From NCBI GenBank assembly GCA_030425545.1, contig JAUIAC010000013.1, forward strand, positions 1-49,088: a DNA stretch of 49,088 nucleotides, written 5' to 3'. The notes beneath the pieces were generated by a model. That model had not been told where the DNA came from. It worked only from the letters and a program-made list of their open reading frames with translations, and searched no databases. The position numbers and the translations under genes are program-made. The DNA comes from a bacterium. Its GTDB lineage: Bacteria; Myxococcota_A; UBA9042. Each line of letters starts with the position of its first letter. Within the stretch, counting starts at the first letter, position 1. Positions 18,249-26,427 of the stretch are shown piece by piece.

Positions 18249-19763
18249 GTGGCCGATCCCGTCGTCTTTGTCAGCTACAGCCACCAGGACCAGGGCGCCC
18301 TGAGCGCGTTCCTGTCGGCCCTGGACGCCACCGGCATCGAGCGCGACCTCGTGTGGTCGGACCGCGACATCGACGCGGGCGAGCGCTGGAGTGAGCGCAT
18401 CGACGCCGCCATCGACAGCGCCCAGGTGGCGGTGGTGCTGGTGTCACCCGCCGCGCTGGCGTCGGCCTTCATCCGCGACAAGGAGCTGCCGCCGCTGCTC
18501 ACCGCCACGGAGCGGCCCAGCGGCGCGCTGGCCCTGCTCTGCCTGCACCTGAGCACTTCCGACGCGAGCGAGATCCCGGTGCGCTTCTTTCACCCGCGCG
18601 ACGGACGGGTGCGCGAGGCGCTGCTGACCGACTTTCAGGGGCTCAACGACCCGCAGCACCCCCTGGACACCCTCGCAGAGCCGATCCGCGTCGAGGTGCT
18701 CGCGCGCGCCGCGGAGACTGTGGCGCGGCTGGCCCGGTCTCGCACGGCGCGCTTCGACCTCAACCAGACGACGACCCCGGTCAGCGCCGCCAACGACGCC
18801 GCCGCCCGCCTCGCGCGGGTGCTGGCGCGACCCGAGGTGCGGGCGCAGGCGGTGAGCTTCTCGGACCAGTTCGACGCGGCGCGGCAGCGCATCGCCCGGG
18901 TCGCGGACCTGAAGGACCTGCACGACCTGCTGCACACGGCGCGCATCCGCTGCTTCGAGCCCATCGAGTCCGAGCTGGCGACCATGCTGGACCCGGAGCT
19001 GACGGGCGAGGCGGTGTGGGAGGCCTCGCTGGAGCTGGTGGACACGGCGGACGCCATGGTCGAGTGGCTCGCCCGAGACGCGGTGGAGGCGGCGGACCGG
19101 GTCTGGATCACCCAGTTCAACAAGGCCGCCCACCGGCTCCAGCGCGAGGTCGAGCAGCTCGCCGATCGACGCCGGCTGCCGAGCATGCGGGTGCTGGGCC
19201 AGGTGCTGCGCACGCGCCTGCCCGCGGTGAACCAGCGCCTGCTCGCCGCGGCCAGCCAGCTGCCCCTCGACCCGCTGACCGCGAGCCTGGACCGCATCGC
19301 CGCGTCCTTGGCGGGTGTGGAGGCGGGGGGCGTGGGCGACCTGGAGGCGAGCCGCGCCCGGCTGAGCGCCGTGACCGAGCAGCTCACCGCCGTGAGCCTG
19401 GAGCACGACCGCTGGCAGCAGCTGGACCTGCAGATCACCGTGGGCGGACTCGAGGACATGCTCGACGCCGAGCCGGAAGAGGCGGCGGACTTCTGGGACT
19501 CCCTGGGCATGAACGACCTGGTGGATCTCTGCTGTACGGACCCCAACGACCGAGCCCACGCCGCTGTGCGCCAGCGCGCCGAGCTGCTCCAGGCGGCCTT
19601 GCGGAGCGGCGACACCCGCAAAGCGCCGGCGCTGCTCCGGCGGCTGCGGACCCGCGTGGCGGTCCACTTTTACAAGGTCGACGTGCACCTGCGCCGCGTC
19701 TGCGACGAGCTGCGCGCCCTGGCGGGGCCCATCGACGGCCTGCTCGCCTGGCTGAAGGAGTAG
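18249..19763 (+). CDS. TIR-domain protein, predicted NADase effector
   Basis: This 504-residue protein has an N-terminal TIR domain (about residues 3-150). Visible are the beta-A motif VVFVSYSHQDQ, the DRDIDAGERW segment, and SPAALASAFIRDKEL. In the last, E79 stands where TIR NADases carry the catalytic Glu. Such domains hydrolyse or cyclise NAD+ and in bacteria serve in defence. Residues 160-504 are helical and charged with no family I recognise; they may receive a signal or form oligomers. I chose the GTG at 18249 because it begins directly before the TIR fold. The longer GTG start at 18177 would add an unconserved stretch that coincides with the shared 20-bp motif. The next gene starts 3 bp after the stop, so the two are tightly co-expressed. 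Confidence 0.87.
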   Translation: MADPVVFVSYSHQDQGALSAFLSALDATGIERDLVWSDRDIDAGERWSERIDAAIDSAQVAVVLVSPAALASAFIRDKELPPLLTATERPSGALALLCLHLSTSDASEIPVRFFHPRDGRVREALLTDFQGLNDPQHPLDTLAEPIRVEVLARAAETVARLARSRTARFDLNQTTTPVSAANDAAARLARVLARPEVRAQAVSFSDQFDAARQRIARVADLKDLHDLLHTARIRCFEPIESELATMLDPELTGEAVWEASLELVDTADAMVEWLARDAVEAADRVWITQFNKAAHRLQREVEQLADRRRLPSMRVLGQVLRTRLPAVNQRLLAAASQLPLDPLTASLDRIAASLAGVEAGGVGDLEASRARLSAVTEQLTAVSLEHDRWQQLDLQITVGGLEDMLDAEPEEAADFWDSLGMNDLVDLCCTDPNDRAHAAVRQRAELLQAALRSGDTRKAPALLRRLRTRVAVHFYKVDVHLRRVCDELRALAGPIDGLLAWLKE

Positions 19764-19766
19764 GTC

Positions 19767-22622
19767 ATGACGACCACGGTGGCTGACCTGAAGATCCCGG
19801 CGCTCTACGCGTCGCTGCCCGCGCTGCGCAAGGTGCACGTGCAGCTGGTGACGGCCGTGCGGCGCGCGCGGGGGCCCCAGGCGCTCGAGGAGCTGCTGCG
19901 GGACTTCCTGCGCGCGGCGGCGGAGACCGGGTGCGTGCTGCACGACGACGACGAGCGCGAGGTGGCCCAGCGGGTCATCGACTACTGGGTCACCACCTTC
20001 ATCCGGGAAGACTGGGAGCCGCCCGTCGAGACCTTGGCAGACTTCGACCTGACCCGGGCGCCCGAGCTGCCGGAGGGCGCGTGCCCCTACGTGGGGCTCG
20101 CCGCCTTCGACGAGGGCGACGCCGAGCGCTTCTTCGGGCGCGAGGGCGAGGTCGCCGAGCTGGTGCGCCGGCGCATGGAGGACGGCCGCCGGCTGCTCGC
20201 GGTCATCGGGCCGAGCGGCAGCGGCAAGTCGTCCCTCGTGCAGGCCGGCGTGCTGCCGGCGCTGCGCAAGGCGGTCGACCGGGCGGCGGCGCGCGAGGGC
20301 GACGCGGCGAACGCGGGGCTGGGCGCGGAGCTGCGCGTGCACCGCATGGTGCCCACCAAGCGACCGCTGCAGGCCCTGGCCACCACCATGGGCAGCCGGC
20401 AGCCCGACACCGACGCGCTCGCCTTCGCCAACAGCAGCGAGCAGGCGGTGCACCTGGCGCGCGTCGAGGCGGGCCACACGCTGCTCATCGTCGACCAGCT
20501 CGAGGAGCTCTTCACCCTGTGCCCCGCGGTGGAGCAGCAGCGGGCCTTCGCCTCAGCGCTGCTCGACATGAGCCGCGACCAGCAGGCCAACACGACCGTG
20601 CTCTTCACCCTGCGCAGCGACTTCGAGGAGCGGCTGGCGGCGCTGCCGGATCTGCACAGCGCGGCGCGGGAGGGCACGCTGCGGCTGCCGCCGCTGTCCG
20701 CGGCCGAGCTGCGCGCGGCGGTGGAGCGGCCCGCCAACGCCGTCGGGCTGAAGTTCGAGGCCGGCGTGGTCGAGCAGCTGGTCGACGAGGTGCAGGGGGA
20801 GTTCGCCGCCCTGCCCCTGCTGCAGTTCACGCTCCGCGCCCTGTGGCAGCGCCGCACGCGCAACCTGATCCCCATGCGCGCCTTCACCGAGACAGGAGGG
20901 GCCCGGCGCGCGTTGGAGAAGGCCGCCGAGGCCGTGTTCTCAGCCCTCATCCCCGAGGAGCAGCAGTGCGCACGCCGGATCTTCGCGCGGCTGGTGCAGA
21001 GCAGCGCGAGCTTCGAGTTCACGCGGCGCCGCGCGCTCCGCAGTGAGCTGCGCAGCCTCGAAGATCCGAGCCGCGTCGACCGTGTGGTCGACCGCTTCAT
21101 CGCCGCCCGCCTGCTCTCGTCGCGCCCGATTCAGCGCGACGCCGTCGTTGAGATCACCCACGAGGCGCTGGTGCGCAACTGGCCGCGCCTGGTGGGCTGG
21201 CTCGAAGACAACCGACACGTCCTGCGCCAGCACGCGCAGCTGCAGGTGGCCCTGGCGGCCTGGCGCGAGGGGGGCGAGCACGACCACGACCTGCTCAGCC
21301 CTGGGCGGGTCGCGGCCTTCGCCGAGCTCTCCGACCTCGACGGCGACGAGAAGGACTTCCTCGCCCGCAGCCAGGCGCTGTGGAAGGCCCAACGCAAGGC
21401 CAAGGCGCGGCGCACGCAGCTCGCCATGGTCGGCCTGGTCGTCGCCGCGGGGGTGTCCGGCCTGGGCTGGTGGCAGGCCCACGAGGCGCGCGACGTCGCC
21501 GAGCAGCACAGCAGCAAGCTGGCGAACCAGAAGGCCGCGTCCGACAAGAACGCCGCCGACGCGGTCGCGGCGCGCAAGGAGGCGGCGCGCGAACGGGACC
21601 TGGCGCGAGAGCAGGAACGCCAAGCGCTGAAGGCCAAGGCCGAGGCGGACGCCCAGCGGAAGAAGGCCGACGAGCTGGCGAAGCAGCTGCGCCAGAGCAA
21701 CCAGCTGGTGGAGCGCGACCTGGCCAGCGCCAACGACCAGCAGTTCGACAACCTCGAGCTGCTCGTCGCCATGGTGGAGCGGGGTCTGCCCGCGGTGCCG
21801 GTGGTGCGCCACACCGACTCGACATCGCTCATCTTCGGCCGCTTCGCCGACGCCCAGCGCGACGTCGCGCAGGTGCGCTACGCAGCCGAGCGGGCGGACA
21901 AGCGCATCGCCCTCTTCGAAGGCTTGCTCAACCGCAAGGGCCGCCGCGTGTTCGACGCCAAGTCGGCGAGCGCTTCCCAGAAGGCCCGCTATCACCGGCT
22001 GCGCGTGCTGCGGCTCCGCGTGAAGCTGCTCAAGCGCAGGGTCAAGTGGGTGCTGACGCAGCTCAAGTCCCGCGGCCAGCAGCTGGCCAACAGCCGCACC
22101 CGCATTCAGCAGCTCCGGGAGCGGGCGCGCGAGCGTCGGGCGTCGCTACAGCGCTCGGTGGAGATCCGACGCGAGCTGGCGCCCACGCTGCGGCCGCTGC
22201 GCAAGCTCGCCCAGAGCAAGGCGCCCGAGTGGCAGCGGACCCTGATGCGCGAGACCCTGACCCAGGCCAAACCCTACGCCGCGGGCGACGACAGGGCGCT
22301 GGCCATCGACGCGTCGTGCGGGCTGTGGCGCTCGGGCAAGGACCGCCCCGGCGTGAGCGCGTGCTACCTGCGGGCGGAGCGCAACGCGGCCACGGCCTCG
22401 CTGCGGCGGCTGCTCAAGCTGCGGCGCATGTGGAACGACTACCGCCACGCCATGACGCTGAAGGGAGAGCCGCGCCGGCGCCTGCTCAAGCGAATCGCGA
22501 GCGTCGCCGCGGCGCTGGGCCCCACAGAGCCCGGCGCCGTGCGGCTGATGCAGCGCATCCACGCGGAGCGCATGCGTGAGGACGACCTGGACCTGCGGCA
22601 GCGCATGAAGACGGCGAAGTAG
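19767..22622 (+). CDS. nSTAND-type NTPase with membrane segment and coiled coils
   Basis: This 951-residue protein begins with a helical region of about 90 residues, perhaps an effector-associated adaptor. The signature CPYVGLAAFDEGDAERFFGRE then opens a novel-STAND NTPase domain. Walker A is GPSGSGKSS (148-156) and Walker B is LLIVDQLEELF (about 239-249). The winged-helix-like end includes VEITHEALVRNW. A hydrophobic segment follows at about 552-572 (LAMVGLVVAAGVSGLGWW), then long Ala/Lys/Glu/Arg-rich coiled coils through about residue 800. No WD40 or TPR repeats are seen, unlike many STANDs. STAND proteins act as nucleotide-driven switches that sense a trigger and oligomerise. Its place between a TIR protein and an RCK-RyR membrane protein suggests it is the sensor or hub of a defence module. 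Confidence 0.88.
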   Translation: MTTTVADLKIPALYASLPALRKVHVQLVTAVRRARGPQALEELLRDFLRAAAETGCVLHDDDEREVAQRVIDYWVTTFIREDWEPPVETLADFDLTRAPELPEGACPYVGLAAFDEGDAERFFGREGEVAELVRRRMEDGRRLLAVIGPSGSGKSSLVQAGVLPALRKAVDRAAAREGDAANAGLGAELRVHRMVPTKRPLQALATTMGSRQPDTDALAFANSSEQAVHLARVEAGHTLLIVDQLEELFTLCPAVEQQRAFASALLDMSRDQQANTTVLFTLRSDFEERLAALPDLHSAAREGTLRLPPLSAAELRAAVERPANAVGLKFEAGVVEQLVDEVQGEFAALPLLQFTLRALWQRRTRNLIPMRAFTETGGARRALEKAAEAVFSALIPEEQQCARRIFARLVQSSASFEFTRRRALRSELRSLEDPSRVDRVVDRFIAARLLSSRPIQRDAVVEITHEALVRNWPRLVGWLEDNRHVLRQHAQLQVALAAWREGGEHDHDLLSPGRVAAFAELSDLDGDEKDFLARSQALWKAQRKAKARRTQLAMVGLVVAAGVSGLGWWQAHEARDVAEQHSSKLANQKAASDKNAADAVAARKEAARERDLAREQERQALKAKAEADAQRKKADELAKQLRQSNQLVERDLASANDQQFDNLELLVAMVERGLPAVPVVRHTDSTSLIFGRFADAQRDVAQVRYAAERADKRIALFEGLLNRKGRRVFDAKSASASQKARYHRLRVLRLRVKLLKRRVKWVLTQLKSRGQQLANSRTRIQQLRERARERRASLQRSVEIRRELAPTLRPLRKLAQSKAPEWQRTLMRETLTQAKPYAAGDDRALAIDASCGLWRSGKDRPGVSACYLRAERNAATASLRRLLKLRRMWNDYRHAMTLKGEPRRRLLKRIASVAAALGPTEPGAVRLMQRIHAERMREDDLDLRQRMKTAK

Positions 22623-22646
22623 CGCAGCCGCCACGAGGACTCGCCC

Positions 22647-24392
22647 ATGGTCACCGCGAAACAGCGACGCGTGCGACGCCTGCAAGCCGGCGTGCTCGGT
22701 GTGCTCTACGTGCTGGTGTTCGCCCTGGGGTACTGGGGGCACGCGCTGCAGTGGCAGGCCGACAAGGTGTCGCCGGTGGCGTGGCACGACCTGGTCTACG
22801 CCACGCTGCAGCTCTTCATCTTCGAAGGCAACGCGCCCGGCGTCACCGTCCCGCAGCTCTGGATCGCCCAGTTCCTGGCCCCCGGGGTGGCGCTGCTCTC
22901 CGCGGCCGCGGCGGCGTTGACCCTCTTCGCCGACAGCTGGCACGGGTACCGGCTGGGCCGGGCGCAAGGCCACGTGGTCGTGTGTGGCGCCGGGCAGCAG
23001 GGCGAGACGCTCGCGCGTGGGGCGCTGGCCGAGGGCCGCGAGGTGGCGGTCATCGACGCGGACGGCACGGGCGCGGCGCTGCTGGCCCTGCGTGCGCTGG
23101 GGGCCTGGATCGTCGCCGGCGACGCCTCGGATCCCGACGTGCTGGCGCTGGCCCGGGCCGAGCGAGCCGCCGTGCTGGTGGCCCTGTGTGGCGACGACGA
23201 GGCCAACGTCGCCGTGGGGCTCGCGGCCCAGCGTGCGGCTGGGGAGCTCGGCCGCGAGGGCGACGACCCGCTGCGGATCTTCGTTCAGGTCAGCGACCCC
23301 GGCCTCAGCGACGTGCTGGCGCGTCAGACCGCCCTGGCGCAGGTGCCAGGCGCGCCGCTGCAGGTGTTCGACGCCTACACCATGGCCGCCCGGCGCTTCC
23401 TCTCCGCGCACCCCTTGGAGCGTGGGCTCACCGGGCCGGACGACCCCCGCTGCGTGCACCTGGTGGTGCTCGGCTTCGGCCACATGGGCCAGCGGCTGGC
23501 GCTGGCCGCGCTGCGGCTCGGGCACTACGCCAACGGTCGCCCGGTCCGCGTGACCATCGTCGACCGTGACGCGGCCCGAGTGTGGCACGGGCTGCACTGG
23601 CGCTACCCCAGCGTGGAGGAGACCTGCGACGTGCGGGTGATCACGGGCGACCTCTTCGACCCCGACGTCCGCGCGCAGCTCGAGCGCGGCGTGGCGGACG
23701 AGCTGCGCACCTACGCCGTGTGCTTTGACGCCGACGGGCCCGCGGTGTCCGCCGCGCTCCGGCTCAAGGACCTGCTCAGCAGGCAGCCCGACGCGCGCCT
23801 GGCGGTGCGGCTCAGCGACAGCGATCGCTTCGGCGGTCTGCTGCTGGGCGACATGCCGGCGGAGACCGACATCGTCATCCTCGGCACCCACGCGCAGGCC
23901 GCGGACCTGAGCGAGCTCCTGGACGACCGGCTGAACACCCAGGCGCGCGCGGTGCACGAGGCCTACGTGCGCCACCGTCGCGAGACAGAGACGTCGCCCG
24001 CGGGCCCGTCGATGCAGCCCTGGCGCTCGCTGGACCCGGACCTGCGCGACGCCAACTGCCAGCAAGCGGACCACATCGCGGTGAAGGCGCGCGCGATCGG
24101 CGCCGAGGTGGTCGACGGGCCCGGGCCCGAGCTCTCGCTCAGCGACGACGAGGTGGAGCTGCTGGCGCAGATGGAGCATCGCCGCTGGGTGGCAGACCGC
24201 CTGCTGGCTGGCTGGACCGCTGGCCCTCGGGACAACGCCGCGCGGGTACACCCGAGCCTGGTGCCCTGGGGTCAGGTCGACGAAGCCACCCGGGAGTACG
24301 ACCGCAACGCGGCGCGCCAGCTGCCCGAGCTGCTGCGTCTGGCGGGGCGCCACGCGCGTCGGTCCTCATCAGGCCGAGGCGACGCGGACTGA
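22647..24392 (+). CDS. Two-TM membrane protein with tandem RCK (TrkA-N) domains and C-terminal RyR domain
   Basis: This 581-residue protein begins with TM1 (about 13-34), a short loop with YATLQLFIFEG in the place of a pore helix, and TM2 (about 72-95). Two Rossmann-like RCK domains follow (HVVVCGAGQQGETLA near 109-123 and HLVVLGFGHMGQRLA near 271-285). This order is that of MthK-like channels, but the K+ filter TVGYG is absent. The C-terminus (about 505-566) matches the RyR domain known from ryanodine receptors and bacterial proteins: MEHRRWVADRLLAGW, then VHPSLVPW and TREYDRNAARQLPELL. RCK and RyR domains are both linked to ligand control of ion flow. The gene starts 24 bp after the nSTAND gene. 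I infer a ligand-gated membrane effector responding to a TIR-made nucleotide. Confidence 0.87.
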   Translation: MVTAKQRRVRRLQAGVLGVLYVLVFALGYWGHALQWQADKVSPVAWHDLVYATLQLFIFEGNAPGVTVPQLWIAQFLAPGVALLSAAAAALTLFADSWHGYRLGRAQGHVVVCGAGQQGETLARGALAEGREVAVIDADGTGAALLALRALGAWIVAGDASDPDVLALARAERAAVLVALCGDDEANVAVGLAAQRAAGELGREGDDPLRIFVQVSDPGLSDVLARQTALAQVPGAPLQVFDAYTMAARRFLSAHPLERGLTGPDDPRCVHLVVLGFGHMGQRLALAALRLGHYANGRPVRVTIVDRDAARVWHGLHWRYPSVEETCDVRVITGDLFDPDVRAQLERGVADELRTYAVCFDADGPAVSAALRLKDLLSRQPDARLAVRLSDSDRFGGLLLGDMPAETDIVILGTHAQAADLSELLDDRLNTQARAVHEAYVRHRRETETSPAGPSMQPWRSLDPDLRDANCQQADHIAVKARAIGAEVVDGPGPELSLSDDEVELLAQMEHRRWVADRLLAGWTAGPRDNAARVHPSLVPWGQVDEATREYDRNAARQLPELLRLAGRHARRSSSGRGDAD

Positions 24393-24469
24393 GCGCCACA
24401 GCCGCGGTGGCCGCACCGGCGTGAAACTTCGTGCATCGAAGGATCTCCCGACGACGCGCTGCGTCATCC

Positions 24470-24489
24470 GTGGCACCCTCGCGGTCGCG
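24470..24489 (+). repeat. 20-bp motif shared with the region before the TIR gene (copy 2)
   Basis: This copy reads gtggcaccctcgcggtcgcg and differs from the copy at 18177-18196 at two positions. It lies in the 200-bp gap between the RCK-RyR gene and the diiron protein gene, 103 bp before the latter's start. The rest of the gap shows no gene and no clear terminator. Confidence 0.25.
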
Positions 24490-24592
24490 ATCGCCCCGCG
24501 GCGGCTGAACAGACCCCTCTGACCCAACTGGTCGCACCCTCGCACGCCCGCGCGCAGGTGGTTTTCGCCCGCCCCGTCTCCAGGAGTCCGCC

Positions 24593-25450
24593 ATGACGTC
24601 CTCGTTCTACGCCACGCTCCCTACCCGCGGCGACGGGCTGTTGCACGACTACACCGCGCACCTCCTGCAGCGCGACGGCGCGCTGATCGGCCGCGACCGA
24701 CTCGAGGTGCGCGAGCAGCAGTGCGACCGGCTCGACACCAGCGGCGTGGTGTTCGACGGGCCCATCGACACCGCCCTTTTTGAGCGTCAGTACCGCAGCT
24801 ACGACAAGCGCGCGGAGGTCAGCGACGAGCTCCAGGCGCTGCTGGCCTTCGTCAAGATCAACGCGGGCGAGGCCTACGGTGTCGAGGTCATGGTCCAGGG
24901 CAAGCCGGAGCTCTTCGAGGGCGACGGCGCCAAGGAGAAGACGGAGCGGGTGCTGCTGGCCGAGGAGCACTACCACACCCGTCTGCTGGTGGGCGCGCTG
25001 AACCACTTCCCCGGGCTGGGCGAGGGCGAGGCGTGGATCCCGGCGGCGCCGATTCGCATCCTGGTCCACGGCCTGCTGCGCTGCCCCGAGGCCGTCTTCT
25101 ACCCCGTGTTGCTGGCCTCTGAGCTCGCTGGGATTCAGGCCTTCACCTGGGTGCTCAACCGGCTCCCGACGCTCTTCCCCGACCACCCGGAGGTGCGCGA
25201 CTCCCTCGAGGAGCGCCTGTCGGAGGTCATCGTCGACGAGATTGGTCACATCGCTTACAACCGCGTGCTGGTCGGCCCCGGCGGCATGCGATTCGCCCGC
25301 TGGCTGGCGCCGCAGATCCTCCGCGGCATCGTCATGAACGCCCCTGAGCTGAAGGCGCTGGGGCTCGACGCACGAACTCAAAGGGACCTGCAGTCCCTCG
25401 ACCTGCACGACGTGCCGGAGCACATCCGCAGCCGCGCGTGGTTTGTCTGA
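24593..25450 (+). CDS. Ferritin-like diiron oxygenase-type protein
   Basis: This 285-residue helical protein shows a plausible complete diiron ligand set: E93 (NAGEAYG), E125 and H128 (AEEHYHTR), E177 (ASELAG), and E216 and H219 (VDEIGHIAYNR). The E, ExxH, E, ExxH pattern is that of ferritin-like oxygenases such as AurF-type N-oxygenases and related hydroxylases or desaturases. The overall length is also close to AurF. I cannot assign a substrate. The ATG at 24593 has GGAG about 9 bases upstream. Its stop overlaps the start of the SDR gene (TGATG), and two further genes (P450, SRPBCC) follow with overlaps. It is therefore the first enzyme gene of an oxidative tailoring operon. The diiron assignment rests on motif spacing alone. 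Confidence 0.7.
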   Translation: MTSSFYATLPTRGDGLLHDYTAHLLQRDGALIGRDRLEVREQQCDRLDTSGVVFDGPIDTALFERQYRSYDKRAEVSDELQALLAFVKINAGEAYGVEVMVQGKPELFEGDGAKEKTERVLLAEEHYHTRLLVGALNHFPGLGEGEAWIPAAPIRILVHGLLRCPEAVFYPVLLASELAGIQAFTWVLNRLPTLFPDHPEVRDSLEERLSEVIVDEIGHIAYNRVLVGPGGMRFARWLAPQILRGIVMNAPELKALGLDARTQRDLQSLDLHDVPEHIRSRAWFV

Positions 25451-26427
25451 TGCGCGCGCTGGTCACCGGGAGCACCGGTCACATCGGGCCCCACGTGGTG
25501 CGGGCGCTGCTGGCGGCTGGCCATCAGGTGCGCGCCGGCGTCCACGGCGACGCGACCATCCTCGACGGCCTGGACGTCGAGCGGGTCGCTGTCGACGTGC
25601 GGGAGCGCGCCACGCTCGACCGGGCCATGGTGGGGGTCGACGCGGTCGTGCACCTCGCGGCCTTCATCTCCGTGGAGCCGGACGACGAGGCGATGATGCA
25701 GGCGGTGAACGTGCACGGCGTGCGCAACACGGCAGAGGCCGCGCTCGCCGCGGGCGTGGACCGCTTCGTGCACGTGAGCTCGGTGCACGCGTACGCCACA
25801 TGGCGGCTGGCCGCCCCCTTGACGGAGTCCGGTGCGCGCGCGCTCGGGCCGGAGAACCCGGCGTACGACCGCTCCAAGGCGCGCGGCGAGCAGGCGCTCC
25901 GGGCGGTCATGGCCCAGGGGCTGCACGCGACCATCGTCAACCCGGTCGGGGTCGTGGGGCCGGGGGACCATCGGCCCAGCCTCATGGGCGCCACGATGCT
26001 GCAGATGTACCGCAAGGAGCTGCCTGTCCTGCCCACCGGCGGCTTCTGCTGGGTCGACGTCCGTGACGTGGCCGACGCCGCCGTCGCAGCCCTGGACCGG
26101 GGCGCGCCGGGGGACAACCACCTGCTGAGCAGCGACACGCTGACGCCCAAGGACTTTCACCGGCTCGCCTGTGAAGCGGGCGGCGGCGGAGCGGTGATGT
26201 GGTTGCCCAACGCCATGCTGCGCCCGATCCCGCGGCTCGCCAACGCCTTGGGGGCGCGTCGCTTGCTGCCCAGGGGCTTCACCTCGGACGCGCTCTACAC
26301 CTTGGCCACGCGGCTCGATGTCGACAGCAGCCACGCCCGGCAGCGGCTGGGCTTCTCGCCGCGGCCGATGGCACGCTCGGTCGCGGACACCTTCGCCTGG
26401 TGGCGCGAGCGCGGGGTCTTGTCATGA
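25450..26427 (+). CDS. NAD(P)-dependent extended SDR (epimerase/dehydratase family)
   Basis: This 325-residue extended short-chain dehydrogenase has the nucleotide-binding motif TGSTGHIG at residues 6-13 and the catalytic pair Y139 and K143 in AYDRSKARGE. NPVGVVGPGDHRPS follows, typical of the NAD-dependent epimerase/dehydratase and dihydroflavonol reductase-like groups. The ATG at 25450 shares one base with the preceding TGA, and the stop overlaps the P450 start (ATGA). In this operon it probably oxidises or reduces a hydroxyl/keto group of a small hydrophobic molecule that the P450 and diiron enzyme also act on. A 3-beta-hydroxysteroid dehydrogenase-like role is possible but not provable here. 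Confidence 0.87.
   Translation: MRALVTGSTGHIGPHVVRALLAAGHQVRAGVHGDATILDGLDVERVAVDVRERATLDRAMVGVDAVVHLAAFISVEPDDEAMMQAVNVHGVRNTAEAALAAGVDRFVHVSSVHAYATWRLAAPLTESGARALGPENPAYDRSKARGEQALRAVMAQGLHATIVNPVGVVGPGDHRPSLMGATMLQMYRKELPVLPTGGFCWVDVRDVADAAVAALDRGAPGDNHLLSSDTLTPKDFHRLACEAGGGGAVMWLPNAMLRPIPRLANALGARRLLPRGFTSDALYTLATRLDVDSSHARQRLGFSPRPMARSVADTFAWWRERGVLS

Noticed and set aside
22647-24392. Ordinary RCK-gated potassium channel or TrkA subunit
   Set aside because: The selectivity filter TVGYG is missing, and a RyR domain replaces the usual RCK_C part.
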